The notes: generated from the sequence alone by a model not told the origin. DNA of 64,000 bases from Winogradskyella costae (GCF_013403865.1 NZ_JABFDK010000011.1:1-64000), one strand, 5' to 3'; numbered from the stretch's first letter, positions 34,851-43,641 are shown. Made by a program: numbers and translations.

Positions 34851-36602
34851 TTACGTCCTTGCAGGATTTGAATAGTTATTGTGTGCTTCTCTGTGAATTA
34901 ATCCTGCTTCTACAAATTTGGTAATATAACCTTCTGCGGTTTTATGTGGGATATTCTGTTTTGTGGATAAATCTAAATACTCTTGTCTGCTAAATTGCTT
35001 TGGCAAACTTTCTAAAAAGCGTTCTTTTCTATTTGAACGTTTTGTTGCTCTCTGCTCTATTGGTAAATCATTAAATACTTTACTACTGTGCTTCACTAAA
35101 ATTGAAATTATGGTTATAGCGTTTTCAAAATCTATATCCTCACATTCTTTAGTTGCGTTTACATCACCATCTTCCATAATGCGGAATGCTGTGAATAGCA
35201 TCATTATTCTAAATGCAATTAAGCCTAACCGCCTTATTGTTGCAATGTATTCTTCGGGTTGTAGGTTGATGTATTTGGTTTGTAAGGATTCAAAAAACGT
35301 ATTGAATTGCTGTTGTTGGCTTGTGGTTAATCGTATTTCAATCTCTGGGTTATTTTTAAGCGTTTTATACAGTTCTAAAAACTCGCTACCTAATTGGTTA
35401 TAGTAATCATCTAAACCTACTTTATTGCTGTTTTGAAACACGTTTTTCCAAGTTGGTTTAATATTCATATAGTAAAACATAAAACGACTAAACAAACCAT
35501 TTTCTGCGTTGGGTATTAGAGTCGCCACTTGTTTAGGTGTACCTGATAATACTGTTGATAAACACGGTTTTTCAATATCTACATATTCTCTATCTGTTCT
35601 GCGATAATAGCTTATAGTTTCGTGATGAAAGGCTTTACGAAAACCATCGGAATAATTACCATAATCGCTTTTAAAGGCTTGTGCTAACGTATCGCCTTCG
35701 GTTTCAAAAATTAAACCTCTGCCTTTATTATCAGAAATTAATTGATATACGCCTGTTACACTATTGTTAGCAGGAATGAACAGCATTCGCTCTGGCGGTT
35801 TACTCGGTTTTTCCAAGTTTTCATCTTTGCCTTTGTTCATATTGTAAGTAGCGTTTTCTGATTGAAATTGTTGCTTTAATACTTTGGCTTGTTCTCGTTT
35901 TAATTTGTGAACAGGCTCTACTAAATTTTTAATTTGGTTAAGCCTTCCTTTTCCTGCAGAAGCAGGTGCGGTTACAAATAAATATAAGTTGCTGAATACT
36001 TTACGTTGGTCATAGATTCCGAAGAGTTTAGGAAAACACGCACTAAATGCTGTTAATGCGCCTAACAATAAAATGTCCTTTTCTTCCTGTCCATTAGCAG
36101 GGTTTACAACTTGTTGTAAAAACTGTGGCAAATTCTCATATACCGTTTCTGGTATTGTAGGCATTGCTTGGTTGGGTGTATCGACAACAGTTGCAACGTT
36201 TGTTGCAACTTCGTTGTTGTACTGTTGTTTAGGCGGTTTGACACCTGACTGATGTGCATAGTGATAAAAGGTAGCAATTGTAATTCCGTGTCCTTTTGCG
36301 TTTAAGCATTTATTGAATTGTGCATCACACTCTTTAGCATCGTAACCTGCATAATTTTTACTTATTCGGTGGAAATAATCTCTTCCTGCTTCTCCGTATT
36401 CTTCTGCTAATGCAAAGCCTAAATCTCTCCAAATAGCGTAACTTCCTGTTATGTCTGTACCTGATTGCTCGATTACTGAAATGTAGGGTTCAATGTCGTT
36501 ATCAGCAACAGCAACAACATTGGTTGTTGCTGTGTTGCTTTTTGGTTGAGGTTGCTCTTTAGGAACTTCTAACCAATCTTTTGGATTAAATATTTTACTC
36601 AT
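34851..36602 (-). CDS. DUF3987 protein with PriCT-2-like N-terminus (replication-type)
   Basis: A 583-residue protein. Residues about 38-120 resemble a primase C-terminal helical domain (YAIWRDLGFALAEEYGE, then FYHYAHQSG). The rest is a DUF3987 ATPase-like domain with a P-loop-like APASAGKGRL (about 213-222) and FETEGDTLAQAF further on. Such proteins pair with VirE_N/BT4734 proteins on Bacteroidota islands and are thought to take part in element replication. Its ATG overlaps the end of the VirE_N gene by 4 bp, and together with that gene it may represent a split primase-helicase. Confidence 0.8.
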   Translation of the reverse strand: MSKIFNPKDWLEVPKEQPQPKSNTATTNVVAVADNDIEPYISVIEQSGTDITGSYAIWRDLGFALAEEYGEAGRDYFHRISKNYAGYDAKECDAQFNKCLNAKGHGITIATFYHYAHQSGVKPPKQQYNNEVATNVATVVDTPNQAMPTIPETVYENLPQFLQQVVNPANGQEEKDILLLGALTAFSACFPKLFGIYDQRKVFSNLYLFVTAPASAGKGRLNQIKNLVEPVHKLKREQAKVLKQQFQSENATYNMNKGKDENLEKPSKPPERMLFIPANNSVTGVYQLISDNKGRGLIFETEGDTLAQAFKSDYGNYSDGFRKAFHHETISYYRRTDREYVDIEKPCLSTVLSGTPKQVATLIPNAENGLFSRFMFYYMNIKPTWKNVFQNSNKVGLDDYYNQLGSEFLELYKTLKNNPEIEIRLTTSQQQQFNTFFESLQTKYINLQPEEYIATIRRLGLIAFRIMMLFTAFRIMEDGDVNATKECEDIDFENAITIISILVKHSSKVFNDLPIEQRATKRSNRKERFLESLPKQFSRQEYLDLSTKQNIPHKTAEGYITKFVEAGLIHREAHNNYSNPART

Positions 36603-37507
36603 AATGCTTGATGTCTTTTATGTAAAAAGGCTGTTGGGTCGTATGGTAAAAAACACGCTCTGGAAACGTCTTTACCTGACTGGTCAACCTCAATGTTATA
36701 ATTGTGTTTAATGTAATTTGCAACTGCTGTGAAATATTCTGAATGTGTTACTTCTGAAATATCTATTCTAATAATCCATTTTAAACCATCACCAGATGGT
36801 GATATGAATAGCATTTCGGTTTCAAAATATTCATCATTTAAGAGCTGTGTTCTTAACTCTTGTAGATTCTCTAAATGGTCAAAATCAATGGTTAATAAAT
36901 TAGAATGCTTTATCAAGTTGTTATCGCTTCGTTTTTCAAATGTTCCTGAAAGTGTTACGTAATCAAAGCGATTCGCTTTGAATTTACGTGCTTCTTTTAC
37001 ATTGGTAATTGCTCTTAATTCTTCAGTAATGCTTTTGTATTTATCACTTGTGATTAATGCAAACACTTGATGCAATCGCAAGGTTTCCGAGGGAAACACA
37101 TTGCGAACAGGCGCTTTAAAAAAGCTACAGTTGGCATACCAGGTATCGTCTGGTTCATTCAACCATTCTAATTCGTCTTTTTCCTTGACTTCTAAATTTA
37201 GATGTAACTCTTGATTTATCTTCTGGTACAAATCTTCTTCATCGGTTATTCTAAAATGGTATTGTGCAAAATCAAATACATCACCTTTAAAGGCTTCTAA
37301 TTCTGTATCTCGATGTGTTGCTATTACACCATCAATATGAATCCGTAAGGTTTCTTTACCACCATTAAATGGATTGCGAGTTATCCCACAGTCCCTTCCT
37401 TTTACAGAAAGGACTGTTTGATTAGGATAATACTGTCTCAACACATAGGCATAGATTTTTAAACCATAATGTGTTTTGTCTAAAATTGCTTCTCTACTTA
37501 TTTCCAT
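36599..37507 (-). CDS. BT4734/BF3469-type VirE N-terminal domain protein
   Basis: A 302-residue protein counted from the ATG at 37507, which overlaps the previous gene by 14 bp; a further upstream start is possible. The C-terminal half is the VirE_N/BT4734 domain (LSGTFEKRSDNNL, LTIDFDHLENL, FISPSGDGLKWIIRI, then QSGKDVSRACFLPYDP), which resembles a primase/polymerase-like fold with DFD acidic residues. It is coupled by overlap to the DUF3987 gene. The pair is a standard module of Bacteroidota integrative elements, probably for replication of the excised form. Confidence 0.8.
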   Translation of the reverse strand: MEISREAILDKTHYGLKIYAYVLRQYYPNQTVLSVKGRDCGITRNPFNGGKETLRIHIDGVIATHRDTELEAFKGDVFDFAQYHFRITDEEDLYQKINQELHLNLEVKEKDELEWLNEPDDTWYANCSFFKAPVRNVFPSETLRLHQVFALITSDKYKSITEELRAITNVKEARKFKANRFDYVTLSGTFEKRSDNNLIKHSNLLTIDFDHLENLQELRTQLLNDEYFETEMLFISPSGDGLKWIIRIDISEVTHSEYFTAVANYIKHNYNIEVDQSGKDVSRACFLPYDPTAFLHKRHQAL

Positions 37508-37790
37508 CTCGCTTGAAATTATGGTTGTAGTAGTTGTCTTGAAGCAACTGCTCAATGTCAGCAACTCTATAGTAAAATTTACCTTTTACTTTGCTGTAAG
37601 GCAAAGTGCCATTGGTTCTTAAAGTTTGTAGTGTTCGCTTACTTATATGTAAGGTCTGTAATACATCTTGATTGTCTATCCACGTATCTTTTAATACTTC
37701 TGCTCTCGATTGTCGTAACAATTCGATACGTGCTTTAATGTCCTTTATTTCTTGAGAGAGCGTTAAGAGTAAATCGATTATTTCAGTCAT
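37494..37790 (-). CDS. Excisionase-like helix-turn-helix protein
   Basis: A 98-residue protein. An N-terminal coiled coil (ITLLLTLSQEI-like helices, residues 1-30) precedes a MerR/HTH_17-type domain (DNQDVLQTLHISKRTLQTLR, then NGTLPYSKVKGKFYYRVADI). Proteins of this type act as recombination directionality factors or regulators in Bacteroidota mobile elements. It overlaps both neighbours by a few bases and lies in the same operon as the VirE_N gene. Confidence 0.75.
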   Translation of the reverse strand: MTEIIDLLLTLSQEIKDIKARIELLRQSRAEVLKDTWIDNQDVLQTLHISKRTLQTLRTNGTLPYSKVKGKFYYRVADIEQLLQDNYYNHNFKRDGNK

Positions 37791-38089
37791 AACTTCACCG
37801 CTCCTTTCTTAATTAGGTAATCGGCAGCTTGCTGTTCGATTTCGTCTCTTGAGTCCATACGGTTACGCAGTAACCAATGGTCTAACTCTTCTCGTTGGAA
37901 ATAAATCTTTTTACCATTCGGTTTATAATGTGGAATGGTTCCCGTACTTGTAAGTTTATACAAGTGAGATTGTGATAATTCTAAATACTTGCAAGTTTCA
38001 TTAAAGTTTAATACTTGCTTTTGCATTGTTTGTTGCTCTAATAAGAGTTTTTCAATGCGGTCTAACTTTTCGATGATATTTGTGTCCAT
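37787..38089 (-). CDS. Excisionase-like helix-turn-helix protein
   Basis: A 100-residue protein with the same layout as the next gene: an N-terminal helix (IIEKLDRIEKLLLEQQ), then an HTH_17 domain (LNFNETCKYLELSQSHLYKL, TGTIPHYKPNGKKIYFQREE). It overlaps the downstream HTH gene by 4 bp (ATGA). The two may act together at the att sites or at promoters of the element. It starts the small operon HTH, HTH, VirE_N, DUF3987. Confidence 0.78.
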   Translation of the reverse strand: MDTNIIEKLDRIEKLLLEQQTMQKQVLNFNETCKYLELSQSHLYKLTSTGTIPHYKPNGKKIYFQREELDHWLLRNRMDSRDEIEQQAADYLIKKGAVKL

Positions 38090-38186
38090 CGTTTATTTTG
38101 TTTTAAATAAATGAGGACATCTGGCCAAATGTCATTCTTGGTTTTCAAGAACAGGACAAAGGTTGAAAATTGGCTTCCCGATTTTA

Positions 38187-38243
38187 GTAAGAGTGTAAAA
38201 CTAGGGTAAGACAACAGTAAGATTTCTTACTATTCTTACTGTT
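38187..38243. repeat. Cluster of GTAAGA/TCTTAC motifs with a 10-bp inverted repeat
   Basis: GTAAGA occurs at about 38187, 38206 and 38217, and TCTTAC at 38225 and 38234. AACAGTAAGA (38213-38222) is perfectly inverted as TCTTACTGTT (38234-38243). It lies between two operons of the element, upstream of the HTH-VirE_N-DUF3987 operon. It may be a regulator-binding cluster or part of a replication origin. Confidence 0.5.
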
Positions 38244-38245
38244 TT

Positions 38246-39193
38246 TTATTGCAGTTGTTGGATGATTTTATCTATTTCTTCCTTTTCTTTAGGATTATGA
38301 ACTTTGTTTTTGTGAAGATTATTTGCTTTTAGTGGTGTATCTGTTTTAGTAACAAATTTTTCAGAACGTTCTATTGAGGTAGGATTAAAACCATTAAAAA
38401 ATGGCTTTAGTTTCGTTACAAGGTAACTAAATTGTGTCGTCTCGCATTGAAGATAAATTTGCGATTCTGTATTGGTAAAATCTTTTGTTAATAAGAGTTC
38501 GTGCAACTGTTCAACAGTTGTGCGGTTATCTAACAAATCGATTTTTAGATTTACTTGTTTAAGTACAGTTAGCAAGGTTGAGGTGTCATTACTTTTATAT
38601 CCAAAAGAAGTCTTGGGTGTTACTTTAGATTTTGATGTTTTTTTGGTAGCAACTTTTTTAGTGGTGTTCTTCTCTATTAAGCTAACATCAAAAGTTTCAT
38701 CATTAAAGTACTTTTCTGCAATTTCAGAAATAGAGAACTTTGTATTTTCCGAAAATTGTCCGTATTGCTCTTGTAGCTCAGCATACAACCTTATTACAGA
38801 TACTTTTAAGTAGCTTATGATATAATTGTCATCATTATTTAAATCTGTTGTTATACCTCTTTTATTGATATAAGGCGCAATGTCATTTAAGTACTTATCA
38901 AATTTATTAAGTAGAATGGTATAGCTGTATTTATTTTCTGGTGTAGTTGCATTTTTAGGAAATTCTTTTACAAATGATGCTACTGTATTTTCTGTTTTAT
39001 TAAATATTAGCTTTTGATAGTATTCTTTTTTCGCATTTAAAGGCTTTTTAAAGTTTACTTTAAAAACTGCATTATTTGCTTTTGGATTCAATTTAAAATC
39101 AGACAGTAGGTATTTAAAATCCTTTTCTTGTCTATCATCTCTATGTAAGCCATTGGTTATAGAAACCAAACTTGAAAATATACTTCCTTTCAT
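38246..39193 (-). CDS. Hypothetical island protein next to integrase
   Basis: A 315-residue soluble protein that I do not recognise with certainty. The N-terminal half is helical. A Lys/Thr-rich linker (TTKKVATKKTSKSK) at about 174-190 leads to a C-terminal helical domain (about 205-290) with YLQCETTQFSYLV. The C-terminal part reminds me of RteC-like or DUF6617-like island proteins, but this is weak. Its start codon overlaps the integrase stop by one base, so the two are co-expressed and it may help recombination or its control. Confidence 0.6.
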   Translation of the reverse strand: MKGSIFSSLVSITNGLHRDDRQEKDFKYLLSDFKLNPKANNAVFKVNFKKPLNAKKEYYQKLIFNKTENTVASFVKEFPKNATTPENKYSYTILLNKFDKYLNDIAPYINKRGITTDLNNDDNYIISYLKVSVIRLYAELQEQYGQFSENTKFSISEIAEKYFNDETFDVSLIEKNTTKKVATKKTSKSKVTPKTSFGYKSNDTSTLLTVLKQVNLKIDLLDNRTTVEQLHELLLTKDFTNTESQIYLQCETTQFSYLVTKLKPFFNGFNPTSIERSEKFVTKTDTPLKANNLHKNKVHNPKEKEEIDKIIQQLQ

Positions 39194-40287
39194 TATAAAT
39201 CCAATTGAATACGGTTAGCAGCTTCTTTCTTTTTATCGTCAATTACTTTGGCATATATCTGTGTAGTGCGTAACTCTTTATGACCTAATAATTTTGATAC
39301 AGTATATATGTCTGTACCCAAAGTTAATTGTAAGGTAGCGTAGGTATGACGCGCACAATGAAACGTAATAGTTTTAGTAATACCTGCTTTCATCATCCAT
39401 TGTTGTAATTTTAAATTAGACCAGGCACTATAATGTAAGCCATCAAATACTTTATCGTCTGGATTACCTTTTTCTCCTAATAGATTTCTTGCTTGGTCTG
39501 ATATTGGTAAGGTTTCAACACCTTTAGTTTTCTTTTGTCTAAATCGGATATAATATCCCATTTCTTTTGAGTGCTGGATTTCTGACCATATTAGTTTTTC
39601 AATATCTGACCAACGTAATCCGGTTAAAGCTGAAAAAATAAAAGCATTCTTTAAAATAGGAAGTTCACATTCTGTATTAACAGCATTTTGTAATTCGTCA
39701 AGCGTTAAAAATTCTCGTTGAGGTTCACCTTGTTTAAAATACTCTACGCCATTTGCAGGATTTACTTTTAATATTCCATCCTTAACCGCTTGTTTTAATG
39801 CTGCTGAAAATTTACCGTAATACGAATATTTTGAATTTTGAGACAGTTGCTTACCTGCTCTACCTATTGCATCTTTATCTAAATACTCTTTGAAACGTTC
39901 AACAAATGATTTGTCTATATCTTGAAAACTAACATCTGTTGGACAAAACTTTTTTAAATGTTTTAGCATACTATTCCAATTACCATAATTGCCAGAGCTT
40001 GTATTTTTCTTTTCTGCTAAAGCTGTGATATAAGTAATAAAACTACCTTTTAGCTTTTCAATATCTTGAAAGCCATAAATACCGTTTTGAATTTCTATTT
40101 GTCGCTGTGCACATATAGTTTCTGCAAGTTGCTTGGTTTTCTTATTTACCTCTCTTTCAGTTTTGGTTTTAGGATTAGATGTAAGGTATAAGCGTAAGTA
40201 TTCAGTTTTGCGCTTGCCTTTATGATAGTAATCTAAATACAGGCTAATCTTATTATTCTTTTTGCGTTGTCTTAATGTTACTTTCAT
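39193..40287 (-). CDS. Tyrosine recombinase (integrase) of the island
   Basis: A 364-residue phage-type integrase of Bacteroidota type. The N-terminal arm-binding part (SLYLDYYHKGKRKTEYLRLY) and SAM-like core-binding domain (about 90-195) precede the catalytic domain. Its key residues are Arg in ALTGLRWSD, Lys in RQKKTKG, HCARHTYAT, and the His and Tyr in LLGHKELRTTQIYAK. All expected catalytic residues are present. It lies 590 bp inside the right att site, facing away from mnmE, so it is the likely enzyme for insertion at the mnmE 3' end. It is not an integron integrase, since I do not see the extra IntI-specific segment. Confidence 0.92.
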   Translation of the reverse strand: MKVTLRQRKKNNKISLYLDYYHKGKRKTEYLRLYLTSNPKTKTEREVNKKTKQLAETICAQRQIEIQNGIYGFQDIEKLKGSFITYITALAEKKNTSSGNYGNWNSMLKHLKKFCPTDVSFQDIDKSFVERFKEYLDKDAIGRAGKQLSQNSKYSYYGKFSAALKQAVKDGILKVNPANGVEYFKQGEPQREFLTLDELQNAVNTECELPILKNAFIFSALTGLRWSDIEKLIWSEIQHSKEMGYYIRFRQKKTKGVETLPISDQARNLLGEKGNPDDKVFDGLHYSAWSNLKLQQWMMKAGITKTITFHCARHTYATLQLTLGTDIYTVSKLLGHKELRTTQIYAKVIDDKKKEAANRIQLDL

Positions 40288-40294
40288 AATGGAA

Positions 40295-40660
40295 TTAATT
40301 AAATAGGTTTTCTATTTGCCATCTGGCCACAATACGCTTTCTACCAAAAGGAACTGCTTTTAAACGTCCTTGTTGTATCATTCTTTGAATGGTCCATCTA
40401 CTTACTCCAATAAGTTGTGAGGCTTCTGTAACACTTAAAAAATCCTTGTTATTTACTGCATTAGGATTATGAAACTCAACAATTTCTTTTTGTTGTTGCA
40501 TATCTTCAGTAAGAGTAGCTTGAATTTTTTCTTTACGTTTGCGTGCCTTATAGGCTCTTTTTGCACAAGTATCACCACAGTATTTAGTAACTGTTGTACG
40601 TGCTGTAAATGCATTACCGCAATGCTTACAAGTTTTAGGAATGAATAAATTACTGCTCAT
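40295..40660 (-). CDS. Zinc-ribbon plus helix-turn-helix excisionase-like protein
   Basis: A 121-residue protein counted from the ATG at 40660. An upstream in-frame extension to 40750 exists but would run through a phased DNA repeat. The N-terminus has a zinc-ribbon-like CKHCGNAF and KYCGDTCAKRAY, and the C-terminus an HTH_17 domain (LSVTEASQLIGVSRWTIQRM). It starts the operon with the integrase (7-bp gap) and is the best candidate for the recombination directionality factor. Confidence 0.75.
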   Translation of the reverse strand: MSSNLFIPKTCKHCGNAFTARTTVTKYCGDTCAKRAYKARKRKEKIQATLTEDMQQQKEIVEFHNPNAVNNKDFLSVTEASQLIGVSRWTIQRMIQQGRLKAVPFGRKRIVARWQIENLFN

Positions 40661-40662
40661 AA

Positions 40663-40708
40663 ATGGTGCTTTATGTAGCGTAATGGTGCAACGTGGTGCG
40701 TTATGGTG
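40663..40708. repeat. Helically phased 10-bp repeats upstream of integrase operon
   Basis: ATGGTG, ATGTAG, ATGGTG, GTGGTG and ATGGTG start at 40663, 40673, 40683, 40693 and 40703, exactly 10 bp apart. They lie between the preferred start of the HTH gene and the right end of the element. The arrangement suggests cooperative binding of a protein to one face of the DNA. Confidence 0.65.
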
Positions 40709-40877
40709 CATCATTTCGCCAATATCTTCGCCAACAGAAATGGGCAACAATTCTATATTTTAGGCAACAGATATACAACAAATTTAATTAAAAAAGAGCA
40801 AATAAACAACAAATAAAAGAAGATAAAATACTATAAAGTCAACAATAACAATGGATTAACAAATAAAAGAAAGTAAG

Positions 40878-40893
40878 TTACTTCCCGATACAA
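40878..40893. other. Attachment site, mnmE end of island
   Basis: TTACTTCCCGATACAA spans the mnmE stop codon and last codons. It is identical to 20551-20566. On the coding strand it reads TTGTATCGGGAAGTAA, close to the known Salmonella island 1 core site at the same gene position. Confidence 0.85.
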
Positions 40894-42284
40894 AAATTAG
40901 CAAAAATATTCCCCAATAAATCATCATTAGTAATCTCACCTGTGATCTCTCCAAAGTGGTATAACGCTTGACGAATATCAATAGCTAACAAATCTCCTGA
41001 CAAATCGGTTTCTAAACCATATTGTACTTTTTGTACTTCTTCGAAAGCTTTTAATAATGCATCGTAATGACGCGAATTTGTTACAATAGTTTCATTATTC
41101 CGAAGTGCTCCGGTATTAATTAAATCGAGTAGCTTATTGGTAAGTTGTTCCACCCCAAAACCAGATTTTGCAGAAATAGGAATAACCTGAGTCGCTTTAG
41201 ATTGTAAAGCCGTTCTAATATCAGCCAATTCCGAATCAGTAATCTGGTCAATTTTATTCAAAATAACCAACAACTGTTTTTGAGGAAACTTGTTCTTTAC
41301 CTTTTCGATTTCAATAGTAATAGTTTTAATAGCCTCTTTATCCACAGCCAACTGAGGACTACTTACTAAAAACATCACCACTTGGGCCTGCTCTATCTTT
41401 TCAAAGGTTTTTTTAATACCAATACTTTCAACAATATCTTCTGTTTCACGAATGCCTGCGGTATCTATAAACCGAAAACCAATACCTCCTATAGAGATTT
41501 CATCTTCAATCGTATCTCTTGTTGTACCTGCAATTTCAGAAACAATCGCACGATCTTCATTCAGTAAAGCATTCAACAACGTGGACTTTCCAACGTTGGG
41601 CTCTCCGACAATAGCAACCGGAATCCCATTTTTAATAACGTTTCCAACGGCGAAAGAATCAATCAAACGTTTCAATACAAAAGTGATACGCTCTATCAAT
41701 TGTTTAAATTGGGTACGGTCTGCAAACTCAACGTCTTCTTCTGCAAAATCCAATTCCAGCTCAATTAAAGATGCGAAATTTAGTAGTTCTTCGCGAAGCT
41801 TAGCAATTTCAGAAGAGAAGCCACCACGCATCTGCTGCATCGCAATTTGATGAGACGCTTCATTATCACTAGAAATAAGATCTGCTACAGCTTCTGCCTG
41901 ACTTAAATCTAACTTACCATTTAAAAAAGCGCGCAGCGTAAATTCACCTGCTGTTGCCATACGACAACCTTCCCTTAAAAATAACTGAATAATTTCTTGT
42001 TGAATATAAGATGAGCCATGACAAGATATTTCAATCACATTTTCACCCGTATAAGAATTTGGATCTTTGAAAACAGACAGCAAAACCTCATCAATAGTGC
42101 GATTATTATCAATAACATGCCCTAAGTGAATGGTATGTGTCGCTTGTTGTTTTAAATCTTTATTAGAAATGGATTTAAAACATTTTGAAGCTATAGTTAT
42201 GGCTTCTTTACCTGATAAGCGTATAACTGCAATGGCACCACTTCCTGATGGTGTTGCTAAAGCGACAATGGTATCGTTATGCAT
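40878..42284 (-). CDS. mnmE: tRNA modification GTPase MnmE
   Basis: A 468-residue protein of normal length. The N-terminal tetrahydrofolate-binding domain begins with DTIVALATPSGSGAIAVIRL. The GTPase domain shows G1 GEPNVGKST, G3 DTAGIRET, G4 NKID and G5 SAKSG, and the C-terminus ends in the invariant FCIGK with its Cys. With MnmG it makes the cmnm5 modification at U34 of certain tRNAs. The last 16 bases serve as attachment site of the island, and the reading frame is intact after the insertion. A TAnnTTTG promoter lies just upstream. Confidence 0.97.
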   Translation of the reverse strand: MHNDTIVALATPSGSGAIAVIRLSGKEAITIASKCFKSISNKDLKQQATHTIHLGHVIDNNRTIDEVLLSVFKDPNSYTGENVIEISCHGSSYIQQEIIQLFLREGCRMATAGEFTLRAFLNGKLDLSQAEAVADLISSDNEASHQIAMQQMRGGFSSEIAKLREELLNFASLIELELDFAEEDVEFADRTQFKQLIERITFVLKRLIDSFAVGNVIKNGIPVAIVGEPNVGKSTLLNALLNEDRAIVSEIAGTTRDTIEDEISIGGIGFRFIDTAGIRETEDIVESIGIKKTFEKIEQAQVVMFLVSSPQLAVDKEAIKTITIEIEKVKNKFPQKQLLVILNKIDQITDSELADIRTALQSKATQVIPISAKSGFGVEQLTNKLLDLINTGALRNNETIVTNSRHYDALLKAFEEVQKVQYGLETDLSGDLLAIDIRQALYHFGEITGEITNDDLLGNIFANFCIGK

Positions 42285-42301
42285 CTTCTAATTCTTTGTT
42301 G

Positions 42302-42309
42302 CAAAAGTA
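42302..42309 (-). promoter_or_regulatory. Promoter -7 element of mnmE
   Basis: CAAAAGTA on the + strand reads TACTTTTG on the coding strand, matching TAnnTTTG, 17 bp before the ATG. Confidence 0.6.
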
Positions 42310-42446
42310 TTGTAAATTATGGGATTCTTTAAATATGACGTCAACAACTTTTAAGAGTGAGTACTTATATTTTTCGTATTAAAGCTTTGTTTTTATATTT
42401 GCTATACTTTAAATTAACTAAGCCTATCAGGTTTAAAAATGGGATT

Positions 42447-43619
42447 ATGAGAAACGTATTTATCTTTACAATTATTGGATTTTTAGTTTTGGGCTGTAAA
42501 CCTGAAGAAAAACGAACGGATTACATCATTAATGGTAACGCATCAGGTATTTACAATGGTGTTAGAGCGTATTTAAAAGAAAAAGACCAAAATGGTAGAG
42601 AGAAAGTTATTGATACGGCCATAATTGTTAACGAGAAATTCTCATTTACTGGTAAAGTTGCGTTTCCTAAACCTTCGATTATATCAGTAAATTCGGTGAA
42701 AGGGAATCTAAACTTTATGTTAGAAAACAGCATCATTGACATTTCTATTGATAAAGCGAATATCTTAGAATCGCAAGTCTCAGGCTCGACTTCGCAAACA
42801 GACTTTGAGACTTACAATACAGGTCTCGAAAAGCTTAAAAAGGAATCTATTGATGTACAAAGAGAATTACGAAAACCACAAAGACAATTAGGTGGTAGCT
42901 CTAGACAATCACAGGCAACAAAAGACTCTTTGTCTAATCTTCTTTTAGCCATTCAGAAAAAACACCAAGACTACCCTCTTAATTATATAAAAGCAAATTC
43001 GAATAGTTATTATAGCCTCTCTCTAATTGAGCAAGAAATTAATAAAAAAAATGCTAATATTAAAGATTACCAAGAGGCTTTTAATAATCTTAACTCAGAA
43101 TTAAAATCGTCTTCCGCTGCTACAAATCTAAAATTAGATTTGCACAATCTAATGCTTGCTTTTGAGTCTAAGACGAGGGTTGATATAGGTAAAACGGCTC
43201 CAAACTTTGAAGCCCCAACCCCAGAGGGAAATATAGTGAGTTTAAACGCTATAAAAGGAAAAGTAACAATTATCGATTTTTGGGCAGCCTGGTGTGGGCC
43301 ATGCCGAAGAGAAAATCCAAATGTGGTTAAAATCTACGAAAAATATCACAGCCAAGGTCTAGAAATCATTGGAGTATCTTTAGATGGTACGCGTTCTCAA
43401 AAAGATCCTAAACAAGCATGGGTAAATGCTATTGAAAAGGATAAATTACCATGGACCCACGTTTCTAATTTACAATATTTTAGAGAGCCTATAGCCCAAT
43501 TGTATAACATAAATGCGATACCCGCCGTTTTTATCTTAGACGCCGAAGGTAAAATTGTAGCTAAAAACCTTAGAGGAAATGCACTAGATGCTAAGGTAAA
43601 AGAACTTTTAAACTTATAG
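42447..43619 (+). CDS. TlpA-type thioredoxin lipoprotein with DUF4369 domain
   Basis: A 390-residue lipoprotein. The ATG at 42447 gives a lipobox signal (VFIFTIIGFLVLGCKPEE); a start at 42357 would push it inward. Residues about 30-130 resemble DUF4369 (YIINGNASGIYNGVRAYL). A helical linker follows, and a thioredoxin domain from about 250 has WCGPCRREN. The last part keeps the cis-Pro region (INAIPAVFIL). It should act as an envelope thiol-disulfide oxidoreductase. It is divergent from mnmE and alone; partner unknown. Confidence 0.87.
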   Translation: MRNVFIFTIIGFLVLGCKPEEKRTDYIINGNASGIYNGVRAYLKEKDQNGREKVIDTAIIVNEKFSFTGKVAFPKPSIISVNSVKGNLNFMLENSIIDISIDKANILESQVSGSTSQTDFETYNTGLEKLKKESIDVQRELRKPQRQLGGSSRQSQATKDSLSNLLLAIQKKHQDYPLNYIKANSNSYYSLSLIEQEINKKNANIKDYQEAFNNLNSELKSSSAATNLKLDLHNLMLAFESKTRVDIGKTAPNFEAPTPEGNIVSLNAIKGKVTIIDFWAAWCGPCRRENPNVVKIYEKYHSQGLEIIGVSLDGTRSQKDPKQAWVNAIEKDKLPWTHVSNLQYFREPIAQLYNINAIPAVFILDAEGKIVAKNLRGNALDAKVKELLNL

Positions 43620-43641
43620 ACAGCTTAAAGCTTCAAATAGA

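Larger units (their letters stand above)
20551..40893. mobile_element. 20.3-kb integrative element in the 3' end of mnmE
   Basis: Perfect 16-bp direct repeats (TTACTTCCCGATACAA) lie at 20551-20566 and 40878-40893. The right copy is the end of the intact mnmE gene. A tyrosine recombinase gene is 590 bp inside that end, next to excisionase-like HTH genes and a VirE_N/DUF3987 pair, as in many Bacteroidota islands. The cargo is a metal efflux cluster and an Argonaute module. I found no relaxase, coupling protein or conjugation genes, so it may be a nonautonomous or satellite-type element. Insertion at the mnmE (trmE) 3' end is known from Salmonella genomic island 1, whose core site is similar. 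Confidence 0.85.

Noticed and set aside
39193-40287. Integrase of the cassette-like array at the left edge
   Set aside because: It lies inside the mnmE island beside its att site, 37 kb away, and has no visible IntI-specific insertion.
20551-40893. Prophage or full conjugative element
   Set aside because: No capsid, portal, terminase, tail, relaxase, coupling protein or tra genes were seen.
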